Assembly (NCBI GenBank): GCA_046263055.1
Contig: JBHELO010000073.1
Location: 1 to 64,000 of the forward strand
Length of the DNA stretch: 64,000 nt
DNA from: DATAQC01 sp046263055
GTDB taxonomy: Bacteria > Actinomycetota > Acidimicrobiia > Acidimicrobiales > AC-14
Direction of reading: 5' to 3'
In this document: in pieces, positions 17,529-25,630 of the stretch
Layout of the letters: every line of letters begins with the position of its first letter
How positions within the stretch are numbered: the stretch's first letter is position 1
Made by a program: the position numbers and the translations under genes
The notes under the pieces: model-generated
What the model was told of the DNA's origin: nothing
Databases searched by the model: none
What the model saw: only the letters and a program-made list of their open reading frames with translations

Positions 17529-18615
17529 CCGCATGCCGGCAGGCGGCGGCCTGGACGTCCGCCAGGCGGGCGTGGCGGCGCCGACGGTCGGCGCCGACAA
17601 CGCCCTCCTGGGGGACACGGCGGCACCGGCGCGCCGATCCCGCCGCCGTCGACTGGCCGTGTCGCTGGGGTCCTACGTCGGCATGGTGTTCGTCCTCCTC
17701 ACCCTGAACTTCCTGATCCCCCGGGCCATGCCTGGCGACCCCATCCAGGGGCTCGTGGGCCAGGCGTCGGCCAACTTCACGTTCGGCGACCAGACCAAGG
17801 TGGCGCTCGAGAAGTACTACGGCCTCCGAGGCTCGCTGCCCAGCCAGTACGTGCACTACCTCTCCCGCCTGGCCCATGGTGACCTGGGCCGCACCATCAC
17901 AACCAATGCCAAGGTGGCCACCGAGCTGCGCCGCCGGGCCGGGTGGACGGTGCTCCTGCTCGGCACGTCCACCGTGGTGGCCACCGGCCTGGGGACGGTG
18001 GCGGGCATCCACTCCGGGTGGCGTCGCGACCGGCCCATGGACCGGGGCCTGATGACGGTGCTGCTGGTCGTGCAGGAGTTCCCGGCGTTCCTGCTGGGGG
18101 CGCTGATCCTCTACCTCTTCGCCGTCAAGCTCGGGTGGTTCCCGCTGGCCCACGGCCAGGCGGACTTCTCGGGCAGCTTCAGCCTCTTCCGCAAGGTCGT
18201 CGACATGGCCGACCACCTGGTGCTGCCCCTGGTCGTCCTCACCGCCGCCATCGCCGCCGACAGCTACCTGGTCATGCGCTCGAGCATGGTCAGCGAGCTG
18301 GGCTCCGACTATCTGCGTTTGGGGCGGGCCAAGGGGCTGCGTGACCGCCGGCTCAAGTACCGCCACGCAGCCCGCAACGCCCTGCTCCCCCTGGTGGCTC
18401 TCACCGCCGTCGACGTCGGGTTCGCGGTGACGGCCAACATCGTCGTCGAGCGCATCTTCAGTTATCCCGGCCTCGGCGGCCTGCTCTTCGACTCCATCGC
18501 CAAGCGCGACTACCCGGCCATCCAGGGCGTGTTCCTCGTCCTCAGCGTCGGCATCGTCACCGTCAACGCCGTGGCCGACGCCCTGTACCGCAAGCTCGAC
18601 CCGAGGACGGCGTGA
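17518..18615 (+). CDS. peptide/nickel-type ABC importer permease, DppB-like
   Basis: Up to 365 residues; GTG 17518 overlaps the previous stop and ATG 17533 is equally possible. About six transmembrane helices are seen, the first at LGSYVGMVFVLLTLNFLIPRAMPGDP. That P-G-DP motif is the hallmark of DppB/OppB permeases. The BPD_transp_1 coupling loop is at EYLRLGRAKGL-like SDYLRLGRAKGLRDRRLKYR, and the C-terminal signature reads VERIFSYPGLGGLLFDSI. It forms half of the membrane channel and docks on the fused ATPase. The stop overlaps the next gene's start by four bases. Confidence 0.9.
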   Translation: MPPSRMPAGGGLDVRQAGVAAPTVGADNALLGDTAAPARRSRRRRLAVSLGSYVGMVFVLLTLNFLIPRAMPGDPIQGLVGQASANFTFGDQTKVALEKYYGLRGSLPSQYVHYLSRLAHGDLGRTITTNAKVATELRRRAGWTVLLLGTSTVVATGLGTVAGIHSGWRRDRPMDRGLMTVLLVVQEFPAFLLGALILYLFAVKLGWFPLAHGQADFSGSFSLFRKVVDMADHLVLPLVVLTAAIAADSYLVMRSSMVSELGSDYLRLGRAKGLRDRRLKYRHAARNALLPLVALTAVDVGFAVTANIVVERIFSYPGLGGLLFDSIAKRDYPAIQGVFLVLSVGIVTVNAVADALYRKLDPRTA

Positions 18616-19535
18616 GCACCACCGCCCCCCCCGTCGACGCGCCGGCGCCCGTCCCCCCCGGCCGGCATGCCCCGCCGGCGGGCGCCGGCGACGCGCCGAA
18701 GGGCGGCGACCGGAGGTACTCGCCCCTGGTGGTGGCGGGGCTGGTCCTGCTCGCCATAGTGGTGGGGGTCGCCCTGGCCGCCCCCCTGCTCAGCCGCTAC
18801 TCCCCGAAAGCGATCTCGGGACCCTCCTACTCGCAGCCGTCGGCCCGCCACTGGCTGGGCACCGACGACTCCGGCCGGGATCTCTTCGCCCAGCTCGTGT
18901 ACGGCGCCCGGGCGTCGCTCTTCGTGGCCGTCGTGGCCGGCTCGCTGGCCATGGTGGGGGCCGTGTTGCTCGGTGTGCTCCCGGCGGTGGCGGGCGGGGC
19001 CACCGACACGGTGTGCAACCGGGTGGTGGTGTTCCTGCTGGCCCTGCCAGCGGCGCCGCTCCTGATCATGATCGGTGCCATGGCCGGCAACCAGCGAGTG
19101 GCCATCATCCTGGTCATCGGCTTCCTCGGTGTGGCGCCCACCGCCCGCCTCCTGCGGGCGCGGACGATCTCCCTGCGCCAGCGGGGCTTCATCGCCAGCG
19201 CCCGGGGGTTCGGCAGCGGCCCGCTGTACCTCACCCGCCGGCATCTGGTCCCCTCGCTCGGTCCCCTGCTCGTGGTGCGCTTCGTGAACTGGGCCGGGGT
19301 CGCCGTGGGGCTGGAGGCGGGCCTCGCCTTCCTCGGGCTCGGCAACCCGAGCAGCATCAGCTGGGGAATGACGATGAACCGGGCCCTGAGCCAGCAGGCC
19401 GTCTACTTCAGCCCCCTGTGGACGTGGTGGGCGCTGCCGCCCGGCTTCGCCGTCACCATCACCATTCTCGGCTTCGTCTTCCTCGGTGTTGGCCTCGAGC
19501 CCACCTTCAACCCCCGTTGGTTGGCCAACGCATGA
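18612..19535 (+). CDS. peptide/nickel-type ABC importer permease, DppC-like
   Basis: 307 residues from a GTG overlapping the preceding TGA. A Pro-rich cytoplasmic N-terminus precedes the first helix (LVVAGLVLLAIVVGVALAAPLL). HWLGTDDSGRDLFAQLVYGARASL is the conserved DppC/OppC motif. The ATPase-coupling loop is ISLRQRGFIASARGFGSG, and LEAGLAFLGLGNPSSISWGMTM is the C-terminal family signature. Second half of the channel. The stop overlaps the lipoprotein start (ATGA). Confidence 0.9.
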   Translation: MSTTAPPVDAPAPVPPGRHAPPAGAGDAPKGGDRRYSPLVVAGLVLLAIVVGVALAAPLLSRYSPKAISGPSYSQPSARHWLGTDDSGRDLFAQLVYGARASLFVAVVAGSLAMVGAVLLGVLPAVAGGATDTVCNRVVVFLLALPAAPLLIMIGAMAGNQRVAIILVIGFLGVAPTARLLRARTISLRQRGFIASARGFGSGPLYLTRRHLVPSLGPLLVVRFVNWAGVAVGLEAGLAFLGLGNPSSISWGMTMNRALSQQAVYFSPLWTWWALPPGFAVTITILGFVFLGVGLEPTFNPRWLANA

Positions 19536-21190
19536 TCGACCGGCGGCAGTTCCTGCTCGGCTCCCTGGGGGGTGCGGCGGCGCTGGCGGTGGCCGGATGC
19601 ACGAGCCGTTCCTCCCCGTCTTCCTCGGCGGCGGCCGCCGGCGGGCGCCCCACCCTGCGCCTTCCCCAGGGCGCCACCGGCTTTCCGTCGCCCTTCGCGG
19701 CCAACGCCGACATCGGTTACAACCAGATGAGCCTCATCTACGACACCCTGCTCTGGAAGGACGGCGACGGCCAGCTCCTGCCGTGGTTGGCCGCCAGCTG
19801 GACGGTGTCGGAGGACCACCTCACCTACACCTTCGTCCTTCGCGACGGCGTGAAGTGGGCCGACGGGCGCCCCTTCACCGCCGACGACGTGACGTTCACG
19901 TTCGACTACTACGCGGCCCAGGTGACGCTCTCGCCCCCGATCATCATCCAGCCCCCCCAGGGCATTGCCAAGGTGCGGGCGGTCGATCCCACCACCGTGG
20001 AGATCACCCTCAAGAGCCCCCAGGTGACGTTCCCCGAGCAGGTCGTGGGGGCGGTGCCCATCATCCCCAAGCAGGTGTGGGCCCCCATCAAGGACCCCGC
20101 CTCGGCCCAGGACCGCAAGGTGCTGGTGGGCACCGGCCCCTACCGCCTGGCGTCCTACGACGGCGACGGCGGCGAGCTGCTCTACCTGGCCCGCGACGAC
20201 TACTTCCTCGGCCCGCCCTACGTCCGCCGCATCGAGGAGCGGGCCATTGACGACCAGTTCGCCGGCCTCCTCGCCAACAACACCGACATCGCCCGGGGGC
20301 AGGGTCTGCGGCCCGACACCATCGCCCCGTTCACCGCCGACAAGGGCTACGCCGTGGTGACCCAGTCGGGTTCCACCTCGTCGCCGCTGTACTGGAACAT
20401 GGGTCGCGAGGGCCCGCTTTCCGACGTGCGATTTCGGCGGGCGTGCGCCATGGCCATCGACCGCCGGGACCTCGTCACCCGCCTGGCCTCCGGTCGGGGC
20501 CTACCCGGGAACCCCGGCTTCCTGAGCCCCGCCAACCCCTCCTACGTGCCCGTCCCCCAGTACGACTTCGACGTGGCTGGCGCCAACGCCCTGCTCGACG
20601 CGGCCGGCTACCGGCTGCCGCCGGGGGCCGGTGTCCGCCAGGGGCCCAGGGGCCCCCTCAGCTTCGGGTTGCTCATGAGCAACGGGGATGCCGCCCTCTC
20701 CGAGCTCCTGGTGGCCGACTTCAAGCGGGTGGGGATCGAGGTCAAGCCCAAGCTGGTCCAGATCGGGCCTCAGCTCTTCGGAGCCAAGTTGGTCGGCGAC
20801 TTCGACATGGCCGTGCTCTTCTTCCCGGGTCCGGGTCCCGGAGGTCCCAGCGCCGACCCCGACATCCTCCGCCTGCTGTTCTCGTCCCGGTTGTCGGCAA
20901 GCCTCGAGGGTGCGGCCTCCTACGCCAACCCCACCTTCGACGACCTGGCCGACCGCCAGCGGGAAACCTTCGACGACGCAGAGCGCAAGGCCCTGGTGGC
21001 TCAGATGCAGGCCATCCTCGCCGACGACCTCCCGATGCTGCCCCTCTTCTATCCGGAGGTGGCCATCGTCTACCGCACCAAGGTCCTCGACCAGTACTAC
21101 TTCACGCCCGGTCAGTTCCCGGCCGAGTCCGACAACAAGCAGCTCTTCGTGACCGGCGCCAAGGCCGGTACGCAGATCCGGCACAGCTAG
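19532..21190 (+). CDS. ABC importer substrate-binding lipoprotein (SBP family 5)
   Basis: 552 residues. The N-terminus MIDRRQFLLGSLGGAAALAVAGC has twin arginines, a hydrophobic core and a lipobox with C23 as lipidation site, so Tat export and membrane anchoring are likely. Family 5 features follow: YDTLLWKDGDGQLLPWLAASWTV, FVLRDGVKWADGRPFTADDV, GTGPYRLASY, FRRACAMAIDRRDLV and a C-terminal DLPMLPLFYPEVAIVY. The ligand (peptide, nickel chelate or other) cannot be read from sequence. The start overlaps the permease stop (ATGA), which confirms operon membership. Confidence 0.9.
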   Translation: MIDRRQFLLGSLGGAAALAVAGCTSRSSPSSSAAAAGGRPTLRLPQGATGFPSPFAANADIGYNQMSLIYDTLLWKDGDGQLLPWLAASWTVSEDHLTYTFVLRDGVKWADGRPFTADDVTFTFDYYAAQVTLSPPIIIQPPQGIAKVRAVDPTTVEITLKSPQVTFPEQVVGAVPIIPKQVWAPIKDPASAQDRKVLVGTGPYRLASYDGDGGELLYLARDDYFLGPPYVRRIEERAIDDQFAGLLANNTDIARGQGLRPDTIAPFTADKGYAVVTQSGSTSSPLYWNMGREGPLSDVRFRRACAMAIDRRDLVTRLASGRGLPGNPGFLSPANPSYVPVPQYDFDVAGANALLDAAGYRLPPGAGVRQGPRGPLSFGLLMSNGDAALSELLVADFKRVGIEVKPKLVQIGPQLFGAKLVGDFDMAVLFFPGPGPGGPSADPDILRLLFSSRLSASLEGAASYANPTFDDLADRQRETFDDAERKALVAQMQAILADDLPMLPLFYPEVAIVYRTKVLDQYYFTPGQFPAESDNKQLFVTGAKAGTQIRHS

Positions 21191-21205
21191 GAAGGCGGTT
21201 TCCAC

Positions 21206-21988
21206 ATGGGTGTATTCGTTCGTTCCCCGGCCGCGACGGGGCCCGCCCCCGTGACCTCCCGCCGGGCCGCCGCCGTTCTCGCCGGTGCGCTGGTGGCGGC
21301 CGGCTGCGGCGGCAGCAGCCACTCGGTGAGCAGCGGCACCACCACCTCCACGGCGGCGGCAGTCACCACCACCACGACGGTGCCCTCCACCGTGGATCCG
21401 GCCAAGGCCAACCAGGCCAAGGCCGCCATCCTCCAGCTGAACGACCTCCCGGCCGGGTTCCAGGCGACGGACCCGACGGACGGCAGCGGCCTCCACATCG
21501 ACAAGGTGTGGGCCGACATCACCAGCTGCCTCGGTCTGCCCGCCCCCGGCGGGACCTCCTCGGTGGAGGCGGCGTCCACGACGTTCACCCGGGGCATCGC
21601 CACCCAGGCCATGTCGGCGGTGGAGTACACGGCCACGCCGGCCGCCCCCACCGTGGGCACCGCCCTGAACGGCCCCAAGTCCCAGGACTGCCTGACGGGG
21701 GCCTTCACCACCGACCTCAAGGCCTCGGCTCCCTCGGGCGGGACGCCCGGCAAGGTGACGATCGCCCCTCTCGACGGCGTGCCCCAGGTGGGTGACAGCG
21801 TGTTCGCCCGGCGCATGACCGCGCCGATCGACCTGGGCGGGGGATTCGTCGTGCACATCGTGGAGGACATGGTGGTGGTGTTCAAGGGCACCACCATGGT
21901 GCGCATGCTGTTCCTCGACCCGGGCGGCGTCGGGTTCCCCCAAGACCTCGAGCACACTCTGATCCAGCAGGTGGTCAGCCGCTCCTGA
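21206..21988 (+). CDS. lipoprotein of unknown function
   Basis: 260 residues, ribosome binding site AGGAAGG. The signal sequence ends in a lipobox (AGALVAAGC, C34); an internal GTG at codon 16 would shorten the signal. A Ser/Thr linker (SGTTTSTAAAVTTTTT) leads to a ~190-residue domain beginning AILQLNDLPAGFQATDP. That phrase is common in actinobacterial lipoproteins of unknown role. Two cysteines (DITSCLGLP and SQDCLTG) could pair. It begins 16 bases after the importer lipoprotein, so it is probably the last gene of that operon, but nothing shows a transport role. Confidence 0.65.
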   Translation: MGVFVRSPAATGPAPVTSRRAAAVLAGALVAAGCGGSSHSVSSGTTTSTAAAVTTTTTVPSTVDPAKANQAKAAILQLNDLPAGFQATDPTDGSGLHIDKVWADITSCLGLPAPGGTSSVEAASTTFTRGIATQAMSAVEYTATPAAPTVGTALNGPKSQDCLTGAFTTDLKASAPSGGTPGKVTIAPLDGVPQVGDSVFARRMTAPIDLGGGFVVHIVEDMVVVFKGTTMVRMLFLDPGGVGFPQDLEHTLIQQVVSRS

Positions 21989-22361
21989 GGCTTAGGGTCA
22001 GCGACAGGACGACCTGCGCATCTCTGAGCCCCTACCGCCAGGTCGTCCATCCGAGTGCGCAGGTAGCTCCCCGGGCCCGCCAGGTCGTCCCGCTCCCGGA
22101 CCGCCTGCCCATTCAGCAGGCAACGGTGGGGCGTCCGCCTTCCGGTGCCAGCAGCGGGGCGACCAGGTGCTGGACGCCCAAACCCTTTCCTGGGCGCGCC
22201 GCTGATGGTGAGCCGACGGCCCGTGCCGAGCGAAACGAGAGGTCCTTCTCGGCCCCCCTGGCTTTGCCGAGGTCAGCCGCACCGAGGAGGCCGGAGGTTC
22301 GGCCTCCTCGGTGATGCAACCCGGTCCCGCTGGAACCGCAGGACGCGTCCCGCAGCCAGGC
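21989..22361. other. 373 bp intergenic region between convergent genes
   Basis: Besides the strong hairpin at 22281-22312 it contains short repeats: GGACGACCTGCGCA near 22010 and its partial inverse TGCGCAGGT near 22060, plus CAGGTCGTCC twice. These could fold into an RNA structure but match no family I know. No supported coding frame. Confidence 0.4.
22281..22312. terminator. bidirectional hairpin terminator
   Basis: A perfect 12-pair stem, ACCGAGGAGGCC (22281-22292) with GGCCTCCTCGGT (22301-22312), closes an eight-base loop. It lies between two converging genes and could end transcription from both sides. Confidence 0.75.
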
Positions 22362-23555
22362 TCAGCCGGTCGTGGCGGCGTTGCAGCGGGCCAGGGCGGC
22401 GTCGAACTGGGAGTTGCCCTGGGCCCGGGCTGCCTCGACCTGGGCGATGGCGGCGGTGAGCTGGCTGCCGCTCAGCGTCTGGCGGAGCGAGGACTCCGCA
22501 GCGTCCAGCTGGGCGTTGAACGCAGCGCGCTGCTGGACGAGCTGGCCGCAGGTGCCGCCGGGCACGGTCGTCGTGGTGCTCGACGAGGTCGTGGTGGTAG
22601 GCCGGATCGTCGTGCTGGTGCTCGACGAGGTCGTGGTGGTGGGCCGGATCGTCGTGCTGGTGCTCGACGAGGTCGTGGTGGTGGGCCGGATCGTCGTGCT
22701 GGTCGTCGACGTGGAGGTGCTCGTCGACGTGGAGGTGCTCGTCGACGTGGAGGTGCTGGTGCTCGTCGAGGTGGAGGTGCTGGTGCTCGTCGAGGTGGAG
22801 GTGCTGGTGCTCGTGGAGGTGGTGGCGGTCACGCCGCACGTGACCTGGCCGATGTAGAGGTCACCCTTGGCGGTGGGCCCGTGCAGGATCTCGTGGGCGG
22901 CGGTCACCGTGATCGAGCCGTCCGGGTTGATGGTCTGCTCGTTGAAGACCCAGGTGAACGTCTCGGTGTCGGTGGCGCTCAACGTGAAGCTGCCGTTGAT
23001 GGTGGTGTTGGGCGCCGGGTTGGTCGGGATGTCGACCGTGGTGGTGGGGTTCTGGTTGGCGTCGGTGGCCGTCACCAGCTTGCCGTTGGTGACCGTGGTT
23101 GACCCGCTCACACCGCTCTGGTTGGCGGTGCAGGTGCTCGACAGGCTGTCAGCGGTGAACTGCTCGCCGTTGGCGTTGCTGATGTTGTTGAGCATGGCCG
23201 AACTGGTCACCGAACCGTTGGGCCCGAGCGTCCCCTGGGTGCTCACGGTGACCGTGCCCGACTCGAAGAAGGTGGCCGGCCCCGCCGAGACCGTCTCCGA
23301 CGGGTCGGTGGCGGTGATGGGCGTGGCCGATCCCCCCGGCGGCAGGGTCACCGTGGGCTTGGGCCCGTACGGCGACTGGGCGCCGCCGAAGAGGGTCAGG
23401 TTCTGCATTGACACCCCGAAAGCGCTCCCGGTGACAGCCGTCACGTCGGCACCCGAGGAACCCCCGAGCAGGGCCCACGTGGAGGCACCGAGGGCCACCA
23501 CGAGGACGATGGCCAACCTGCGCCGTTCAGCGACTAGAGGACCGCGTCCCACCAT
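22362..23555 (-). CDS. secreted surface protein, one choice-of-anchor-P-like domain with Thr/Ser repeat stalk
   Basis: 397 residues. AGGAG seven bases before the ATG sets the start. A signal peptide (RLAIVLVVALGASTWALLGG) precedes one ~215-residue domain very similar to the first domain of the 15.6 kb protein: GSAFGVSMQNLTLFGGAQ against GSAFGVSIQNLTIFGGAQ, with the same order of STCTANQSG, QNPTTTV and NPDGSITVTAAHE. A long stalk follows: pure Thr-Ser alternation, then three TSTTIRPTTTTSSS repeats. A C-terminal ~60-residue helical segment (CGQLVQQRAAFNAQLDAAESSLRQ...) ends the protein. There is no LAxTG motif and no terminal transmembrane helix, so attachment must differ from its homologue, or it is released. 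Confidence 0.7.
   Translation of the reverse strand: MVGRGPLVAERRRLAIVLVVALGASTWALLGGSSGADVTAVTGSAFGVSMQNLTLFGGAQSPYGPKPTVTLPPGGSATPITATDPSETVSAGPATFFESGTVTVSTQGTLGPNGSVTSSAMLNNISNANGEQFTADSLSSTCTANQSGVSGSTTVTNGKLVTATDANQNPTTTVDIPTNPAPNTTINGSFTLSATDTETFTWVFNEQTINPDGSITVTAAHEILHGPTAKGDLYIGQVTCGVTATTSTSTSTSTSTSTSTSTSTSTSTSTSTSTSTSTSTSTSTTSTTIRPTTTTSSSTSTTIRPTTTTSSSTSTTIRPTTTTSSSTTTTVPGGTCGQLVQQRAAFNAQLDAAESSLRQTLSGSQLTAAIAQVEAARAQGNSQFDAALARCNAATTG
22579..22704. repeat. three tandem 42-bp repeats
   Basis: A 42-base unit starting CTCGACGAGGTCGTGGTGGT is present three times (22579, 22621, 22663) with at most a couple of differences. It codes for TSTTIRPTTTTSSS on the minus strand. In-frame length means copy number can change without breaking the gene. 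Confidence 0.85.
22705..22830. repeat. 18-bp and 24-bp tandem repeats coding Thr-Ser alternation
   Basis: GTCGACGTGGAGGTGCTC-type 18-mers (about three copies) pass into GTGCTCGTCGAGGTGGAGGTGCTG-type 24-mers (about three copies). Together they code for an uninterrupted Thr-Ser dipeptide run. High purity suggests recent expansion. Confidence 0.75.
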
Positions 23556-23689
23556 GTTGCCACTCCTTCTGGACCGAGTCATTGCAGGGCGTTCCCGTCA
23601 TCGAACAGGGGCAAACGCGAGGTCGCGCGCCACGACGCCAACGGCAGTCTCCCATGAAAATGCGGGTAACGACAAGTGACGTCCGTCGC

Positions 23690-24250
23690 TCACCCCGAAA
23701 GGTCCTGGAAGGACGTGGCCGGGAACCTCTCGGTGATGACCATGATGGGCCGGCCGGAGGCGAAGATCCGGTACGTCCGGGAGACCACCTCGGCGGCGGG
23801 CTCGATGCCGAACTGGGCCGCGCACTCCCCGGCCGGCTCCCGGTCGGCCCGCAGGATCTCCCGGAACGTCTCCGTCCGGCGTTGGGACAGGAGGGTGCCG
23901 ACGGGCGTGTCGGTGGTGAGCAGGCCGTCGAGGATGGCCGGGTCCACCCGGTCGACGGCCACCGCGACCTCGGCGTAGACGAGGCTCCGCTTGCTTTGCC
24001 GGCCCCGCAGCACCACCCGGCGCCGCAGGACACGGGCGTCGGGCGCCAGCTCGAGCGGCGCGTCGGCGCCGACCGTCGCGTCGTACTTCTGGAACAACTT
24101 GACCACTTCGATCGGCTCGTCGGCATAGGCCTCGAGCATGGGGGTGACGGTGCCGTCCGTGCCGACCAGTATTCGCTGGAACCGGGTCAGGAACGGCGGC
24201 TCGGCCAGAGGGGCCATCGGGGTGACCGTACCCGCTCCCGACCCCGCCAT
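23690..24250 (-). CDS. chorismate lyase-like protein (DUF98 / UbiC-like fold)
   Basis: 186 residues from ATG 24250; a later ATG at 24217 is possible and no ribosome binding site is convincing. Family features: LTRFQRILVGTDGTVTPMLEAY at the N-terminus, a central VLRRRVVLRGR strand, a VYAEVAV strand, DTPVGTLLSQ with the conserved glycine, and a final RTYRIFASGRPIMVITERFP hairpin. Members split chorismate into 4-hydroxybenzoate and pyruvate, or have lost that activity. The arginine in VLRRRV and the glutamate in ITERF could fit the product-binding site, but I cannot confirm it. No quinone or phenolic pathway gene is adjacent. Cytoplasmic. Confidence 0.65.
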   Translation of the reverse strand: MAGSGAGTVTPMAPLAEPPFLTRFQRILVGTDGTVTPMLEAYADEPIEVVKLFQKYDATVGADAPLELAPDARVLRRRVVLRGRQSKRSLVYAEVAVAVDRVDPAILDGLLTTDTPVGTLLSQRRTETFREILRADREPAGECAAQFGIEPAAEVVSRTYRIFASGRPIMVITERFPATSFQDLSG

Positions 24251-24312
24251 AGATCCGGGTCCGGTAAGGCGCCCTGGCCTTATATGTCCCGGCCGATAGC
24301 GGACGGCCACGA

Positions 24313-24750
24313 TCAGGAGGCCGGTGACATCCCCCAGGCGTCGGTCACGTCGAGCGAGAGCGGGATGGCCACCGGGTCCTTGCCGGGCACGGTGACGATC
24401 ACCTGGCCGGCCCATTTGCTGCCCATCTCGAAGGTCAGGCGCATCTCGTACGTGCCGGGGGCGACCTCCCGCCCGGTGTCGGTGACGGCCATGGCCGACA
24501 TCCCGAGCATGTACGAGTTGATGCACACGTGGGCGCCGGTCACCGCCTGTCCCCCGGTGCGGGTGATGTGCAAGCGGTAGGAGCTGACGTCGGTTCGCGG
24601 CGGCTGGTCCCACTGCACCGCGTAGCTCGTGTCCGCGTGCACCCGCTGGGCGCAGCTCTTGGCGGCGGCGGCGCTGAAGCGGCTCAGGGCGGGCACGAAG
24701 CTGGCCAGGGCCAGGGCCGCCACCACGCCGAGCCGCCAACACCACCTCAT
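24313..24750 (-). CDS. secreted small beta-rich protein (FixH/YtkA-like)
   Basis: 145 residues. The ATG with GAGGGCGGA just before it is preferred over a start 12 codons upstream. A signal sequence (RLGVVAALALASFVPALSRFSAAAA) is followed by a ~110-residue immunoglobulin-like domain: SYRLHITRTGGQAVTGAHVCI, EVAPGTYEMRLTFEMGSKWAGQVIVTVPG. The layout resembles YtkA/FixH-like extracytoplasmic domains. Two cysteines (KSCAQ, HVCIN) may bond. It lies seven bases after the ABC exporter permease stop, so it may be co-transcribed with that exporter. Confidence 0.6.
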   Translation of the reverse strand: MRWCWRLGVVAALALASFVPALSRFSAAAAKSCAQRVHADTSYAVQWDQPPRTDVSSYRLHITRTGGQAVTGAHVCINSYMLGMSAMAVTDTGREVAPGTYEMRLTFEMGSKWAGQVIVTVPGKDPVAIPLSLDVTDAWGMSPAS

Positions 24751-24757
24751 TCCGCCC

Positions 24758-25630
24758 TCAAAATAGCACCCGGCGCCGGAATCCACGGATGCCCAGAAAG
24801 CCGAACACCACGGCGGAGCCGGCCAGCGCGCCGTACACGGCCACGAGTGGCATGTGCTCCACCCCGGTGCCCGTGAAGAGGGCGGCCCGCAGGCCCTCGC
24901 TCATGTAGACGATGGGGTTCACCAGCACCAGCCACTTGAGCCACGGCACCGGGTTGAGGGAGCCCCAGGTGTAGAAGATGGCCCCCCCGAAGGCCAGGGG
25001 CAGGGCGAGGGTGCCCGACAGCATGGGCACCGACGACGGCTTCAGGAGGGTGCCCATGGTCAGCCCGAGGGCGGCCGAGGTGATGCACGCCAACGGCGTC
25101 AAGGTGAGCAGCACCGGCCAGTTGATGAGGAGGTAGACGGGGGTGGCGGGCAGGAAGGCGGCCACGGGGAACACCACCATGGCGCCGAACAGGGCGAGGA
25201 CGGCCCCGAACACGATCTTCTCGGCGGCCACCGAGGTGACGGACGTGGGGGCCAGCATGCGGCCCTCGAGCTCGTTGGTCACGTCGATCTCCCGGGCCAG
25301 GGGGACGGCCACCCGGAAGATCCCCTGGAAGGCCATGGCCTGGGCGATGAGGCCGGCCATCAGGAGGCTGGCGAAGCGGGACGCCCCGGCCTCGGTGCCG
25401 CCGCCCATGCCCTGCCCGATCCGGGGCAGCAGGTAGGTGAACACGAAGACGAGCAACAGGGGCTGGGTGACGGTGTTGTGCAGGAACTCCCACAGCGACT
25501 TGTCGAGCACCGTCAGGTCGCGCAGCAACAGGCCCCGCCACACCGCCCACCCGCCGGGACGGGGCCGGGGCTCGGCGGCCAGCGCCAGGGGCTCCTCGCC
25601 GACGGTGGCGGTAGCGGGGGCGGTAGTCAT
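24758..25630 (-). CDS. ABC-2 type exporter permease, DrrB-like
   Basis: 290 residues, ATG overlapping the ATPase stop (ATGA). About six transmembrane helices are visible, from PLLLVFVFTYLLPRIG to LVAVYGALAGSAVVFGFLGI. The ABC-2 motif region has ELEGRMLAPTSVTSVAAEKIVFG and MLSGTLALPLAFGGAIFYTWGSLNP. Pairing with a DrrA-type ATPase makes an exporter of a drug, lipid or polymer likely; the substrate is not visible. Confidence 0.85.
   Translation of the reverse strand: MTTAPATATVGEEPLALAAEPRPRPGGWAVWRGLLLRDLTVLDKSLWEFLHNTVTQPLLLVFVFTYLLPRIGQGMGGGTEAGASRFASLLMAGLIAQAMAFQGIFRVAVPLAREIDVTNELEGRMLAPTSVTSVAAEKIVFGAVLALFGAMVVFPVAAFLPATPVYLLINWPVLLTLTPLACITSAALGLTMGTLLKPSSVPMLSGTLALPLAFGGAIFYTWGSLNPVPWLKWLVLVNPIVYMSEGLRAALFTGTGVEHMPLVAVYGALAGSAVVFGFLGIRGFRRRVLF

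Noticed and set aside
17533..17541. LPxTG or further sortase signals in the importer region
   Set aside because: Only the LAATG in the surface protein has a following hydrophobic stretch; other matches are in wrong frames.
19013..19531. Longer 725-codon version of the importer lipoprotein
   Set aside because: The extension lies over the permease gene and reads as low-complexity. The twin-arginine lipoprotein signal starts exactly at 19532.
22579..22830. Regular repeats that could suggest a CRISPR array
   Set aside because: The units are contiguous without unique spacers and are in frame with a Thr/Ser stalk.
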